41,024 nucleotides of DNA, from contig CALWBZ010000114.1 in assembly GCA_944376225.1 (NCBI GenBank), forward strand, positions 1 to 41,024, read 5' to 3'. How positions within the stretch are numbered: the first letter of the stretch is position 1; every line of letters starts with the position of its first letter. The position numbers and the translations under genes are program-made. A model generated the notes under the pieces. The model did no database searches, had not been told where the DNA came from, and was given only the letters and a program-made list of their open reading frames with translations. The DNA is from an uncultured Clostridia bacterium (lineage in GTDB: Bacteria > Bacillota > Clostridia > Lachnospirales > Bianqueaceae). This document shows, one piece after another, positions 1 to 7,314 of the stretch.

Positions 1-180
1 GGACATGCCCGGAAGCATGATGTCCAAGATCACCAGATCCGGATCTTCCCGGTCGTAGAGGGACACCGCTTCCTGTCCGTCTTCGCACTCGGTCACCTCG
101 TACCTCGCTAAACGCAGATACTCGCACAATGTGGACCTGATGTTCCTGTCATCTTCTACGACCAGAATCTTAATCATCAT
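1..180 (-). CDS. Response regulator, N-terminal part (runs off the window)
   Basis: The 60 visible residues form the start of a CheY-like receiver domain. The acidic pair is in LVVEDD (residues 7-10) and the phospho-acceptor is Asp53 in VILDIMLPGMS. The rest lies beyond the left edge, so the output domain is not visible; an OmpR/PhoB type is only a guess from similarity to the regulator at 3575-4276. Two ATG codons are adjacent at 175-180, and GAGGGGG about 8 nt upstream supports starting there. It has its own promoter at 216-244, so it is probably the first gene of a separate two-component operon. It looks like a paralogue of the second regulator (both have DGQEA after the acidic pocket). 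Confidence 0.9.
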   Translation of the reverse strand, partial: MMIKILVVEDDRNIRSTLCEYLRLARYEVTECEDGQEAVSLYDREDPDLVILDIMLPGMS

Positions 181-215
181 ACCGATACCCCCTCTGCTTT
201 CTCAAAATCTCCTTT

Positions 216-244
216 ATTATACCGGATTTTTACGCAAACATCAA
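216..244 (-). promoter_or_regulatory. Sigma-A promoter of the partial response regulator
   Basis: On the minus strand TTGATG (239-244) and TATAAT (216-221) are separated by 17 bp, giving a start about 30 nt before the ATG. It lies in the 102-nt gap after the lipoprotein gene. I see no convincing rho-independent terminator between the lipoprotein stop and this promoter, only a 5-bp stem. Confidence 0.7.
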
Positions 245-282
245 GTTTCGAGGACGTATTTCCTCCATCTTGCTCTCTTTTT

Positions 283-948
283 TTACTCCTCTGTGAAAGA
301 AATATCGATATCGCCGTTATTATTCCTTACGTGCAGGGTTTTTTCCCCGCCTTCTTTATTCTCAGGCAGATTGCTTCTCCCTTTCTTACAGACAGCCGAA
401 ATCGCGTATTGGTGATCGCTTCCGGAAAGTGTGCCGCGAATATCGCCGTTTTTATTCTCCAGATCCAGCTCGGCACCAATGTCTAACAGATCGAAAGAAA
501 TATCCCCGTTATTATTGGCCAGACAGACACTCTCCGCGGAGAGGCTAGCGTCAATCCGGATGTCCTCGTTAGTCGTGCTGAGGTTTAGCCGGGACAACGT
601 TTTTTCCGAGATCCGAACCAGGATCTTGGATTCCTCCCCGGACAGGCGCAGCCCGAAATACCCGGAAAAGCCCTCCTCCTTACGACCGGTGATCGAGAGC
701 AGGCTTTCCTCGGAAACCTGAATATCGTAACCGTTCTCCTCGCTCTCAAAGTAATCAATGTAAATCCGATCATCCTCCGACGCGGATACCTCTATCCTTC
801 TGTCCCTCACGTCGATCAAAATGCCTTGGATCTTCTCCGCCTCTATGGCATAAGATTTTCCCTCATAGACCTGCTCCTCTCCGGCGCAGCCCGAAAACAG
901 GGCCGTAAGTAAGAGCAGCGCCGCCAATATTGTCTTCCCGCTCATCAT
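283..948 (-). CDS. DUF4097-type putative lipoprotein
   Basis: A 221-residue exported protein. A hydrophobic signal peptide (about residues 5-20) ends in a lipobox LFSG-Cys21, so it should be lipidated and anchored outside the membrane. The mature part shows repeated short beta-strand units with NNNGDI, NKNGDI and TNEDI motifs, typical of the DUF4097/DUF4098 beta-helix-like family found beside ABC transporters and two-component systems. Its ATG overlaps the stop of the upstream ABC permease by 4 nt, so it is the last gene of the response regulator, kinase, ATPase, permease, lipoprotein unit. Its function is unknown; sensing or shielding the envelope in concert with the transporter is inference. 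Confidence 0.85.
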   Translation of the reverse strand: MMSGKTILAALLLLTALFSGCAGEEQVYEGKSYAIEAEKIQGILIDVRDRRIEVSASEDDRIYIDYFESEENGYDIQVSEESLLSITGRKEEGFSGYFGLRLSGEESKILVRISEKTLSRLNLSTTNEDIRIDASLSAESVCLANNNGDISFDLLDIGAELDLENKNGDIRGTLSGSDHQYAISAVCKKGRSNLPENKEGGEKTLHVRNNNGDIDISFTEE

Positions 949-1637
949 CTTACATCCTCCGTCTCAATCCTGTAAACCGCGGCAAAAAACGCCGCGGGCG
1001 CTCCCAAGATCTGTAAAGCGTATCCTACCGCGCTGCCCCCTTCGGTAAAGGGCAGGACATTGCCCTGGGTGAGTCCCATGACGCCCAGCATGATCACAAA
1101 AGCGGCGATCAGCATGGCCCGGGAGGATTTCGTCTTCATACCGACAAACAAGGGAATGCAGCCGCCTAGGACGGACACCCCCGCGCCTAAGACGGCGCCG
1201 GTCCAAAGAGAGACTTCCCCCAGGTGAATCCCCGTGTCCTCCTCGGATCGCAGGGCCAAAAGAATCCCATAGACAAGGATCTTACTCCCCAGCAGCGCCA
1301 GGAAGGTGAAGAGGCAGACCGCGGCGATCTTGGCCGCGATGATTGTCCACCTTCTGATGGGATAGGCAAACATGAGGCGGATCCGCCCGGTCTCATACTC
1401 GCTGACCACGAAACCGGCGAGCATCACGCCGGTAAAGACCTGATAGGACATATTGAGAAAAAGTTCCGTGAGGGCGTGAATCGTACTCTTGCCCACCTGG
1501 GGAACGAGTACGCCCGTGTCCGGATCGCTGGAGATGAGCAGAAGCATTCCCAACATGACAGCCGTCGTGATGGCCGCGCCGCGGACATATTTCCACAAAG
1601 AATATTTTTTCCATTCCAGTTTGATCAGTTTTATCAT
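945..1637 (-). CDS. ABC-2 type transporter permease
   Basis: A 230-residue integral membrane protein with about six hydrophobic segments. It begins with the short basic MIKLIKLEWKKY cytoplasmic leader usual for ABC-2 permeases of the bacitracin/lantibiotic self-protection type. The conserved VVSEYETGRIRLMFAYPIRR stretch (about residues 79-98) is the coupling-helix region after the second membrane segment. It overlaps the ATPase gene (1634-1637) and the lipoprotein gene (945-948) by 4 nt each, so all three are translationally coupled. It presumably forms the membrane part with the ATPase encoded just upstream. The substrate cannot be read from sequence; the neighbouring two-component system suggests a membrane-active peptide or envelope stress. 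Confidence 0.9.
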   Translation of the reverse strand: MIKLIKLEWKKYSLWKYVRGAAITTAVMLGMLLLISSDPDTGVLVPQVGKSTIHALTELFLNMSYQVFTGVMLAGFVVSEYETGRIRLMFAYPIRRWTIIAAKIAAVCLFTFLALLGSKILVYGILLALRSEEDTGIHLGEVSLWTGAVLGAGVSVLGGCIPLFVGMKTKSSRAMLIAAFVIMLGVMGLTQGNVLPFTEGGSAVGYALQILGAPAAFFAAVYRIETEDVR

Positions 1638-2554
1638 AGCCCTTCCTCCCCGGAGGTCATCTTGAGGAAATAATCCTCCAATGACTCCGCCTTTCTCCCT
1701 AGGGAAAGGATCTCCACGTCCTGCAGAGCGAAAGTTTTCGCCAGCTCCTGGGGCGTAATCTGGGGGTCATAGACCCGAATCACGCCGCCCTCCGCGATCC
1801 TGAAGTTGGACGCGCCCATCTGATCCGCTAAGACCGCGCAGGCCCGGCGAATGTCGGATACTTCCGTCTCGATATAGGCCAGATTCATCCGGTCGATCTC
1901 CTCCATGGCGATCTCCCGGATCAGACGGCCGTGATGAATGATGCCGATCGTATCCGCGATGCACTCGATTTCCGAAAGGATATGACTGGAGATGAGAATC
2001 GAGATCCCATATTCCCGGGAAAGGGCCTTTAAGAGATCCCGAATCTGCTTGATGCCCGCGGGATCCAGACCGTTGGTAGGCTCGTCGAAAACCAGGAGCT
2101 CCGGTTTGCTCAAAATAGCCCGGGCGATCCCCAGGCGTTCCTTCATGCCCAGAGAATAATCCTTCACCTTCTTATCCGCCGCCTCTCGAAGTCCCAAGAG
2201 GTCTAAGGCATTCTCGATGCTGCCGTGCCTGTAATATCCCATATACTCACAGTGAAGCCACAGGTTCTGATAACCTGTCATCTGTTCATAAAAGGTCGGG
2301 AATTCGATGATACTCCCCATCCTCTTCAAAACCTCATAGGAATTTTTTGTCAACGGTTCTCCAAAAATTTCCACGCTGCCTTTGGTAGGTTTCCAGAGAT
2401 TCGTAATCATCTTCATCACCGTCGTCTTGCCCGCGCCGTTGGGTCCCAAAAACCCGTAGATCTCTCCCTTCTTCACATGCAGGCTCACTTCTTCTACAAT
2501 GTTTTTACCGCCGATCGTCTTGGTAAGGCGATTAGTCTGCAAAATATATGGCAT
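1634..2554 (-). CDS. ABC transporter ATP-binding protein (bacitracin/lantibiotic type)
   Basis: A 306-residue ATPase. Walker A is GPNGAGKTT, the signature is YSLGMKERLGIA, Walker B is LLVFDEPTNGLD and the H-loop is LISSHILSEI. The C-terminal extension of about 80 residues after the H-loop is typical of the BcrA-like subfamily. I chose the start at ATG 2552-2554 (MPYILQTN) because AAAGGGGG lies 8 nt upstream; an in-frame ATG 18 nt earlier would put that ribosome site inside the gene. The gene sits 85 nt after the sensor kinase and overlaps the permease gene. Two adjacent 11-bp direct repeats in that gap (2596-2617) are a candidate site for the neighbouring response regulator. Confidence 0.93.
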   Translation of the reverse strand: MPYILQTNRLTKTIGGKNIVEEVSLHVKKGEIYGFLGPNGAGKTTVMKMITNLWKPTKGSVEIFGEPLTKNSYEVLKRMGSIIEFPTFYEQMTGYQNLWLHCEYMGYYRHGSIENALDLLGLREAADKKVKDYSLGMKERLGIARAILSKPELLVFDEPTNGLDPAGIKQIRDLLKALSREYGISILISSHILSEIECIADTIGIIHHGRLIREIAMEEIDRMNLAYIETEVSDIRRACAVLADQMGASNFRIAEGGVIRVYDPQITPQELAKTFALQDVEILSLGRKAESLEDYFLKMTSGEEGL

Positions 2555-2595
2555 GGTTTTGCCCCCTTTCATAAGACGATGATAACGGTTTCCCT

Positions 2596-2617
2596 TTGCA
2601 TAACTCTTGCGTAAATC
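2596..2617. promoter_or_regulatory. Tandem 11-bp direct repeat, candidate response-regulator site
   Basis: TTGCATAACTC (2596-2606) is followed immediately by TTGCGTAAATC (2607-2617), 9 of 11 positions identical and in phase with one helical turn. OmpR-family regulators typically bind such tandem repeats. It lies between the kinase gene and the ABC ATPase gene. A weak -10-like TATCAT is nearby on the minus strand (2579-2584), but no standard -35 is visible. The assignment to the regulator at 3575-4276 is inference. Confidence 0.4.
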
Positions 2618-2639
2618 TTACAAATTTCTTTCGCCGCTG

Positions 2640-3578
2640 TCAGTAGGTGACCTTCTTGAGTACAAGGGTAAAATCCGTCCGCACTCCCGGCAGGCTTTCC
2701 ACCGTCAGATCCCCTCCCAGCTGCCTGGCCAGATTCCTGGCGATGGTGAGCCCCAGGCCGTTTCCCTGGATGTTTCGGTTTCTGGAATCTTCCATCGTAA
2801 AAAGCCTGTAGAAGATCCTGTCCGCAAACTGTTTGTCGATCCCCTTTCCATGATCCGTCACCATGATGAAAACCTGGCATTCCGTCGCCGTCAGGGCAAT
2901 GCCCAGATACTTCCCTTCCGCCCCGTAACGCAGGGCGTTGGAAATCAGATTCGACAGGATCCGTCCCAAGGCTTCTCCGTTCCCCCAGGCGTAAACCGGA
3001 TTCTCCGGCAGGCTGATCTCCACCTGAAATTCCTCTTTCGTCAAGATCTCGTAAAAATCTAAGACCCTCTCCCGACAGGTCTCGCAGACGTCGATCCGGG
3101 AAATCTGGGGAGTCATGTCTCCGGATTCCAGCTTGGCCAGCGTGAAAAACTGATCGATCAGCCCCAGAACCTCCCGGGCCTTTTTCTCCGTCTTTTGCAG
3201 CATCTCCGGATTCGCCCCCTTCGTCCCCATGATCTCCAGATATCCCAGGATCACGGTCATGGGCGTCTTGATATCGTGGGAGATATTCGACAGCATCTTC
3301 CGGGAGGGGATTTCCCCGCGGCGGTAATCCGCCTTTGTCTTTCGTTCTTCTTCCAGGAGGGCATTGACCTGCGCGGCCAGTTCCATCAGCTCCGAATTCT
3401 CGGTGAACACCATGACCTGCTCGTCGCTCCCCGTCTCCAGAATCTCCTTTAATTTCCCGCTCATCTCCCGAAGCTTGGCTCTTATGCCACGGCCATAGGC
3501 GTACCGCTGGTACAGGATCACAAGACACAGGAGAAAGATTCCTACAACCAAGAAGAAAATCAACGTCTCCCGGTTCAT
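2640..3578 (-). CDS. Sensor histidine kinase, short intramembrane-sensing type
   Basis: A 312-residue membrane kinase. One strong hydrophobic segment (about residues 6-24) has only five residues ahead of it, so there is practically no extracellular sensor. It is followed by a helical linker, the H-box NISHDIKTPMT with His101, an N-box (LSNLISNALRYG) and G-boxes (VTDHGKGID and GNGLGL). This layout suits kinases that read the state of a partner transporter or of the membrane. The start ATG overlaps the stop of the response regulator by 4 nt. With the downstream ABC genes it forms a sensing-and-export unit; the actual stimulus is unknown. Confidence 0.92.
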   Translation of the reverse strand: MNRETLIFFLVVGIFLLCLVILYQRYAYGRGIRAKLREMSGKLKEILETGSDEQVMVFTENSELMELAAQVNALLEEERKTKADYRRGEIPSRKMLSNISHDIKTPMTVILGYLEIMGTKGANPEMLQKTEKKAREVLGLIDQFFTLAKLESGDMTPQISRIDVCETCRERVLDFYEILTKEEFQVEISLPENPVYAWGNGEALGRILSNLISNALRYGAEGKYLGIALTATECQVFIMVTDHGKGIDKQFADRIFYRLFTMEDSRNRNIQGNGLGLTIARNLARQLGGDLTVESLPGVRTDFTLVLKKVTY

Positions 3579-4276
3579 GACAGGTCTCCCAACTTATATC
3601 CGATGCCCCAGACGGTCTGAATATACTTAGGTTTTTTCGAGTCCTCCTCGATCTTATTGCGCAGGCGACTGATATGCACGTTGACCGCGTTCTCATCTCC
3701 TAGGTATGAATCCTTCCAGACGAGGGAATAGATTTGTTCCTTTGTATAGACCTGTTTAGGATGGCTCATGAGGAGTCTTAGGATCTCAAACTCCTTCGCG
3801 GTCAGTTCGATCCGCTCCCCCCGACGCGAAACCGTATAGTCCGTGAGATTGAGAACGAGATCTCCCGCCTCCAGATTTTTCGGCCGATCCGGCGCCTTCG
3901 GACGATTGTACTGTCCCGCCCGACGCAGGTTGGATTTGATCCGTGCCACCACCTCCACCAGTGAAAAAGGCTTCGTAATATAATCGTCGGCGCCCATCCC
4001 GAGCCCCAGAGATTTGTCCGAGTCCGAGTCTTTTGCGGATAGGATCAGGATTGGCACTACACTGTTTGCTCGGATATGCCGCATCACCTCCATGCCGCTT
4101 AGTTTCGGGATCATAAGATCCAACAGCACCAGAGAAAAGTCCTCCTTGTCGAAGATTTCGCAGGCTTCCTGTCCGTCGAAGGCGCAGACTGTCTCGTAAT
4201 CCTCAGTTTGCAGATAATCTCTCAACATCTCGCTGATTTCTCGGTCATCTTCCACAAGCAATATCCTGTCCTTCAT
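3575..4276 (-). CDS. OmpR/PhoB-family response regulator
   Basis: A 233-residue two-domain regulator. The receiver domain has acidic residues in LLVEDD, phospho-acceptor Asp53 in LVLLDLMIPK, and Lys in ITKPFS. A linker leads to a winged-helix DNA-binding domain (about residues 130-230) with typical ELTAKEFEIL and NVHISRLRNKIE elements and the terminal IQTVWGIGYKL. AAAGGGG about 9 nt upstream supports the ATG. It is first in its operon behind the promoter at 4349-4378 and is translationally coupled to the kinase gene. Likely targets are its own operon and the direct repeats at 2596-2617. Confidence 0.95.
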   Translation of the reverse strand: MKDRILLVEDDREISEMLRDYLQTEDYETVCAFDGQEACEIFDKEDFSLVLLDLMIPKLSGMEVMRHIRANSVVPILILSAKDSDSDKSLGLGMGADDYITKPFSLVEVVARIKSNLRRAGQYNRPKAPDRPKNLEAGDLVLNLTDYTVSRRGERIELTAKEFEILRLLMSHPKQVYTKEQIYSLVWKDSYLGDENAVNVHISRLRNKIEEDSKKPKYIQTVWGIGYKLGDLS

Positions 4277-4348
4277 GCATAGAACCCCTTTCTTCGATGT
4301 CTCGGCGGCTCTGTCTCCTCCCCATGAGAATGCTGCCCCGCCGCGCTT

Positions 4349-4378
4349 ATTATATCATGGATTCCCTCCTGTCCGCAA
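4349..4378 (-). promoter_or_regulatory. Sigma-A promoter of the response regulator-kinase-ABC operon
   Basis: TTGCGG (4373-4378) and TATAAT (4349-4354) on the minus strand are separated by 18 bp. The predicted leader is about 65 nt. The weak -35 leaves room for an activator. Confidence 0.6.
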
Positions 4379-4467
4379 CTTTGTATACTCCTATCAAAAG
4401 GAGCTGTTCCAATTTAACGCGACAACGCTTCAGGAGGATCTCTCCAAAACAGGGCAGGTTCACAAAA

Positions 4468-4585
4468 CAGCACTTTCCGGAAAAATCCCATTAATTTAAC
4501 ATGAAAATCCCGGAAAGTGAGGATGAAAAACAGCACTTTCCGGGAAAAATCCATTAAATTAACACAAAAATCCCGGAAAGTGCTG
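4468..4585. repeat. Tandem pair of about 52-55 bp palindromic repeat units
   Basis: Two similar units lie 63 bp apart. In unit 1 the 10-bp arm at 4471-4480 pairs with 4510-4519. In unit 2 the 15-bp arms at 4531-4545 and 4571-4585 are perfectly complementary. Both arms carry CACTTTCCGG and both loops are AT-rich with TTAAtTTAAC-like cores. They fill the 350-nt gap between the cytidylate-kinase-like gene and the two-component operon; no gene is visible there. They could be a short non-autonomous mobile repeat of REP/MITE type or transcription-terminating hairpins. Neither has a T-tract after the stem on the minus strand. Confidence 0.75.
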
Positions 4586-4625
4586 AAACGCCCAGCACTC
4601 CCCGAGAGACCCCCAATATTCCCAA

Positions 4626-5228
4626 TCACTTCTCCAATCCTTCCAGAATGTTTAAGCATCCTTCCAGGCCCAGGGACCCGCTGTCTAAGACGATGTCATA
4701 ATTCTTCGGATCTTCCCATCTCTTCATGGTGTTCACATGGTAATAGTTGGCGCGTTTCTTATCGAATTTCCGTCTGACGACGTCGGCTTTGGCTTCCTCT
4801 ATCCCGTAATCCTCCAGGATCCTCTTCTTCTTTTCCTTCTCGTCTCCGCACCGAATAAACACTTTGATCACGCCCTTATATTCTTTCAGCGCCTCGGAAG
4901 CGCAGTGCCCGAGGAAGATCGCCCGCCCGCCGGCGGCGAGGCGCAAAATCGCCTCCTGTTCCGCGACATAGAGATGGCTTTCCATGCTGGTTAGATCCGC
5001 GTTTCCCGACGCCGTCTGCGACATCATGTAAAGCGAATATAAGAAACTGTTGGAGGCGGATTCCTCATACTGCTGGATCCGTTCTACGGAGATGTCGTAT
5101 TTTTTCGACACCGCCTCCAAGATCTCGTGTCCATAACAGGGAATCCCCATCCGTTCGGCCAGCATTCGGGCAATTCTTGTTCCTCCGCTTCCGTATTCTC
5201 TCTCGATCGTGATATATCTATAGTTCAT
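4626..5228 (-). CDS. Cytidylate kinase-like family protein
   Basis: A 200-residue P-loop protein of the cytidylate-kinase-like family. The N-terminus ITIEREYGSGGTRIARMLAE carries the degenerate nucleotide-binding loop of that family, which lacks a classical GKST Walker A. A lid-like basic region (KKRILEDYG, RRKFDKKRANYY) follows. These proteins are common as second, uncharacterised copies in Clostridia, and their substrate is not established. The ATG at 5226-5228 is chosen because AAGGGAG precedes it; an ATG 33 nt earlier has no such site. The gene begins 16 nt after the second ABC exporter half, so it belongs to the marR-controlled operon. Any link to drug export is inference. Confidence 0.85.
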   Translation of the reverse strand: MNYRYITIEREYGSGGTRIARMLAERMGIPCYGHEILEAVSKKYDISVERIQQYEESASNSFLYSLYMMSQTASGNADLTSMESHLYVAEQEAILRLAAGGRAIFLGHCASEALKEYKGVIKVFIRCGDEKEKKKRILEDYGIEEAKADVVRRKFDKKRANYYHVNTMKRWEDPKNYDIVLDSGSLGLEGCLNILEGLEK

Positions 5229-5244
5229 TGCCTTCTCTCCCTTC

Positions 5245-7314
5245 TTATGACGCCTGTTCAAATTGGCTGTTGTACAGATCCGCGTAGAAACCGCCCTTGG
5301 CCAGGAGCGCTTCGTGGGTACCGCTCTCGATAACGTCTCCGTCCTTGAGTACGAGAATCAGATCCGAATTCTTAATGGTGGACAGCCGGTGGGCGATGAC
5401 AAAGGAGGTCCGGTTTTCCATCAGCTGATCCATCGCCGCTTGAATCTGCTGTTCCGTCCGCGTATCGACGGAACTCGTCGCTTCGTCGAGAATCAGCATC
5501 GGTTTATCCGCGATCATGGCGCGGGCGATGGTTAGCTGCTGTTTCTGTCCTTGAGACAGGTTGATCTGGTCATTGAGGATCGTGTCGTATCCCTTGGGCA
5601 GGGTACGGATAAAGTGATCCAGCCCCACCGCCTTACAGGCTTCCTCCATCTTCTCGTCGCTCACATGTTCCGAACAGTACACCAGGTTTTCCCGGATGGT
5701 TCCCTCGAACAGCCAGGTATCTTGAAGGACCATGCAGAACAGGGAATGGACCGCCTCCCGGGTCATCTCCTTGGTGGAGACGCCGTCGATCCGAATCTCT
5801 CCGCCCTGAATCTCATGGAAACGCATGAGAAGGTTGACAAGCGTCGTCTTGCCCGCTCCGGTGGGACCGACGATCGCGATCTTCTGTCCCGGTTCCGCCT
5901 TGGCGGAAAAGTCCTGGATCACCGTTCTGTCGGAGTTCTCATAGCCGAATCGGACATGTTCAAACTCCACGGCACCTTTTATGTCGCCGGGATCTGTGAT
6001 CTTCCCCGTCTCGTCTTCCATCTCCTCCGCTTCCAGGAACTCGAACACACGCTCGCCGGCCGCCGCCGCGGACTGAAGAGATTGTACCGCCTGGGCGATC
6101 TGAGATAAGGGCTGCGTGAAATAGCGAACATACATCATGAAGGCCACGATGACGCCGAAACTGATTCTGCCGTCCAGGGCCATGGCGCCGCCTACGACAC
6201 AGACCGCCACATACCCCAGGTTTCCGATAAAGTTCATGATGGGCATCATCATGCCGGAAAGGCTCTGCGCCCGGAAATTGCTCTTGACCAGGTCGTCGTT
6301 CATACGGGCGAAGGCGTTCTGCGCCTCCTCCTCGCCGTTATAAGCCTTGACGACCGTGTGGCCCGCATAGATCTCCTCAATGTGTCCGTTCAGCCTGCCC
6401 AGGTGCTTTTGCTGCCTCGTGAAATATTTTTGGCTCTTTCCCATGATCGCGAACATGAGCACAAATCCCAGGAGACTGGACAGTACCGCCGTCAGCGTCA
6501 TCCACCCGTCCGTCAGCAGCATCATCAGGAAACTTCCTAAGAAGAGAACCACCGAGGAGATCAGGTTTCCTATGCTCTGGTTCAGCGACTGCCCGATGGT
6601 ATCCACGTCGTTCGTCACTCGGGAGAGCACGTCTCCTGTGGTGGTCCGGTGATAGAACCACATGGGCAGCCGGTTGATTTTCCTGGAAATTTCGGAACGC
6701 ATCTCCTTGGATACCCGTTGGGTAACGGTGGACATAATCCAGCTCTGCGCCGCGGATAAGATTAGGCTCAGGGCATAAAAACTCACCAAAAGGAGGCCGA
6801 TCTCCGTGATCTTATTCATGTCGATGGAGGGCTCTATCAGGCCGGATACAGAATCCGGCAATTCATTAAGCGCCTCAAAAACCGCGCTCGTATCCTCGCC
6901 GTCAAGGCCCCCGAGGACTGTGAGGAGCTGCTGTTGATCCGCCGATGAGATCACGGTTCCGTCGATCGTAAGATCCGCTCCCCCCGCGGACAGATTCGCG
7001 TAGACCGCCCCGACGATTTCTTCCAGTTTTTCCGTATCGGGAGCCATGCCCTCGCTGATGGCGTTCGTCATGTCCGAGAGTTTATCCGGCCCCGCCAGTG
7101 TCAAGACGGTTCCCGCCACCGCGCAGATCAGCGCGATTACCATGACCGCCGCGTATTTGCGGCAATAACCCAGGAGTTTTTTCCAGGTACCCACCAGGTC
7201 CTTGGCCTTTTCTCCGCCTCTGCCCATGCCTCTGGGGCCTCCCATGGGACGGCCTCTCATCGGCGCCGGGGCGCTTTTCGTGTTTGTATCCGCCATGTAT
7301 TCCTTTCTTTCCAT
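5245..7314 (-). CDS. Multidrug ABC exporter half, catalytic-site subunit
   Basis: A 689-residue fused permease-ATPase. The N-terminal 35 residues are a Pro/Gly/Arg-rich cytoplasmic tail. About 110 extra residues sit between the first two membrane segments, as in YfiB/YfiC and LmrCD-type heterodimers. The ATPase domain has Walker A GPTGAGKTT, signature LSQGQKQQ, an intact Walker B with catalytic glutamate (LILDEATSSVD) and an H-loop (VIAHRL). The gene upstream encodes the partner with degenerate residues. The partner stop and this ATG overlap as TAATG, and AAAGGAGG lies 10 nt upstream. An alternative ATG at 7296 also has a ribosome-site-like AAAGGAA before it. Substrate unknown. Confidence 0.94.
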   Translation of the reverse strand: MERKEYMADTNTKSAPAPMRGRPMGGPRGMGRGGEKAKDLVGTWKKLLGYCRKYAAVMVIALICAVAGTVLTLAGPDKLSDMTNAISEGMAPDTEKLEEIVGAVYANLSAGGADLTIDGTVISSADQQQLLTVLGGLDGEDTSAVFEALNELPDSVSGLIEPSIDMNKITEIGLLLVSFYALSLILSAAQSWIMSTVTQRVSKEMRSEISRKINRLPMWFYHRTTTGDVLSRVTNDVDTIGQSLNQSIGNLISSVVLFLGSFLMMLLTDGWMTLTAVLSSLLGFVLMFAIMGKSQKYFTRQQKHLGRLNGHIEEIYAGHTVVKAYNGEEEAQNAFARMNDDLVKSNFRAQSLSGMMMPIMNFIGNLGYVAVCVVGGAMALDGRISFGVIVAFMMYVRYFTQPLSQIAQAVQSLQSAAAAGERVFEFLEAEEMEDETGKITDPGDIKGAVEFEHVRFGYENSDRTVIQDFSAKAEPGQKIAIVGPTGAGKTTLVNLLMRFHEIQGGEIRIDGVSTKEMTREAVHSLFCMVLQDTWLFEGTIRENLVYCSEHVSDEKMEEACKAVGLDHFIRTLPKGYDTILNDQINLSQGQKQQLTIARAMIADKPMLILDEATSSVDTRTEQQIQAAMDQLMENRTSFVIAHRLSTIKNSDLILVLKDGDVIESGTHEALLAKGGFYADLYNSQFEQAS

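Noticed and set aside
2569-3696. Long opposite-frame reading of 375 codons overlapping the histidine kinase
   Set aside because: It is a frame shadow of the kinase and regulator genes, rich in Gly, Arg, Asp and Ser with no domain; the other frame has all kinase motifs.
4468-4585. CRISPR array
   Set aside because: Only two units with long palindromic arms and degenerate loops; no regular spacers and no cas genes.
4414-4659. Small ORF of 81 codons with an internal repeated peptide
   Set aside because: The peptide repeat comes from the palindromic DNA repeats at 4468-4585; no ribosome site and overlap with the kinase-like gene end.
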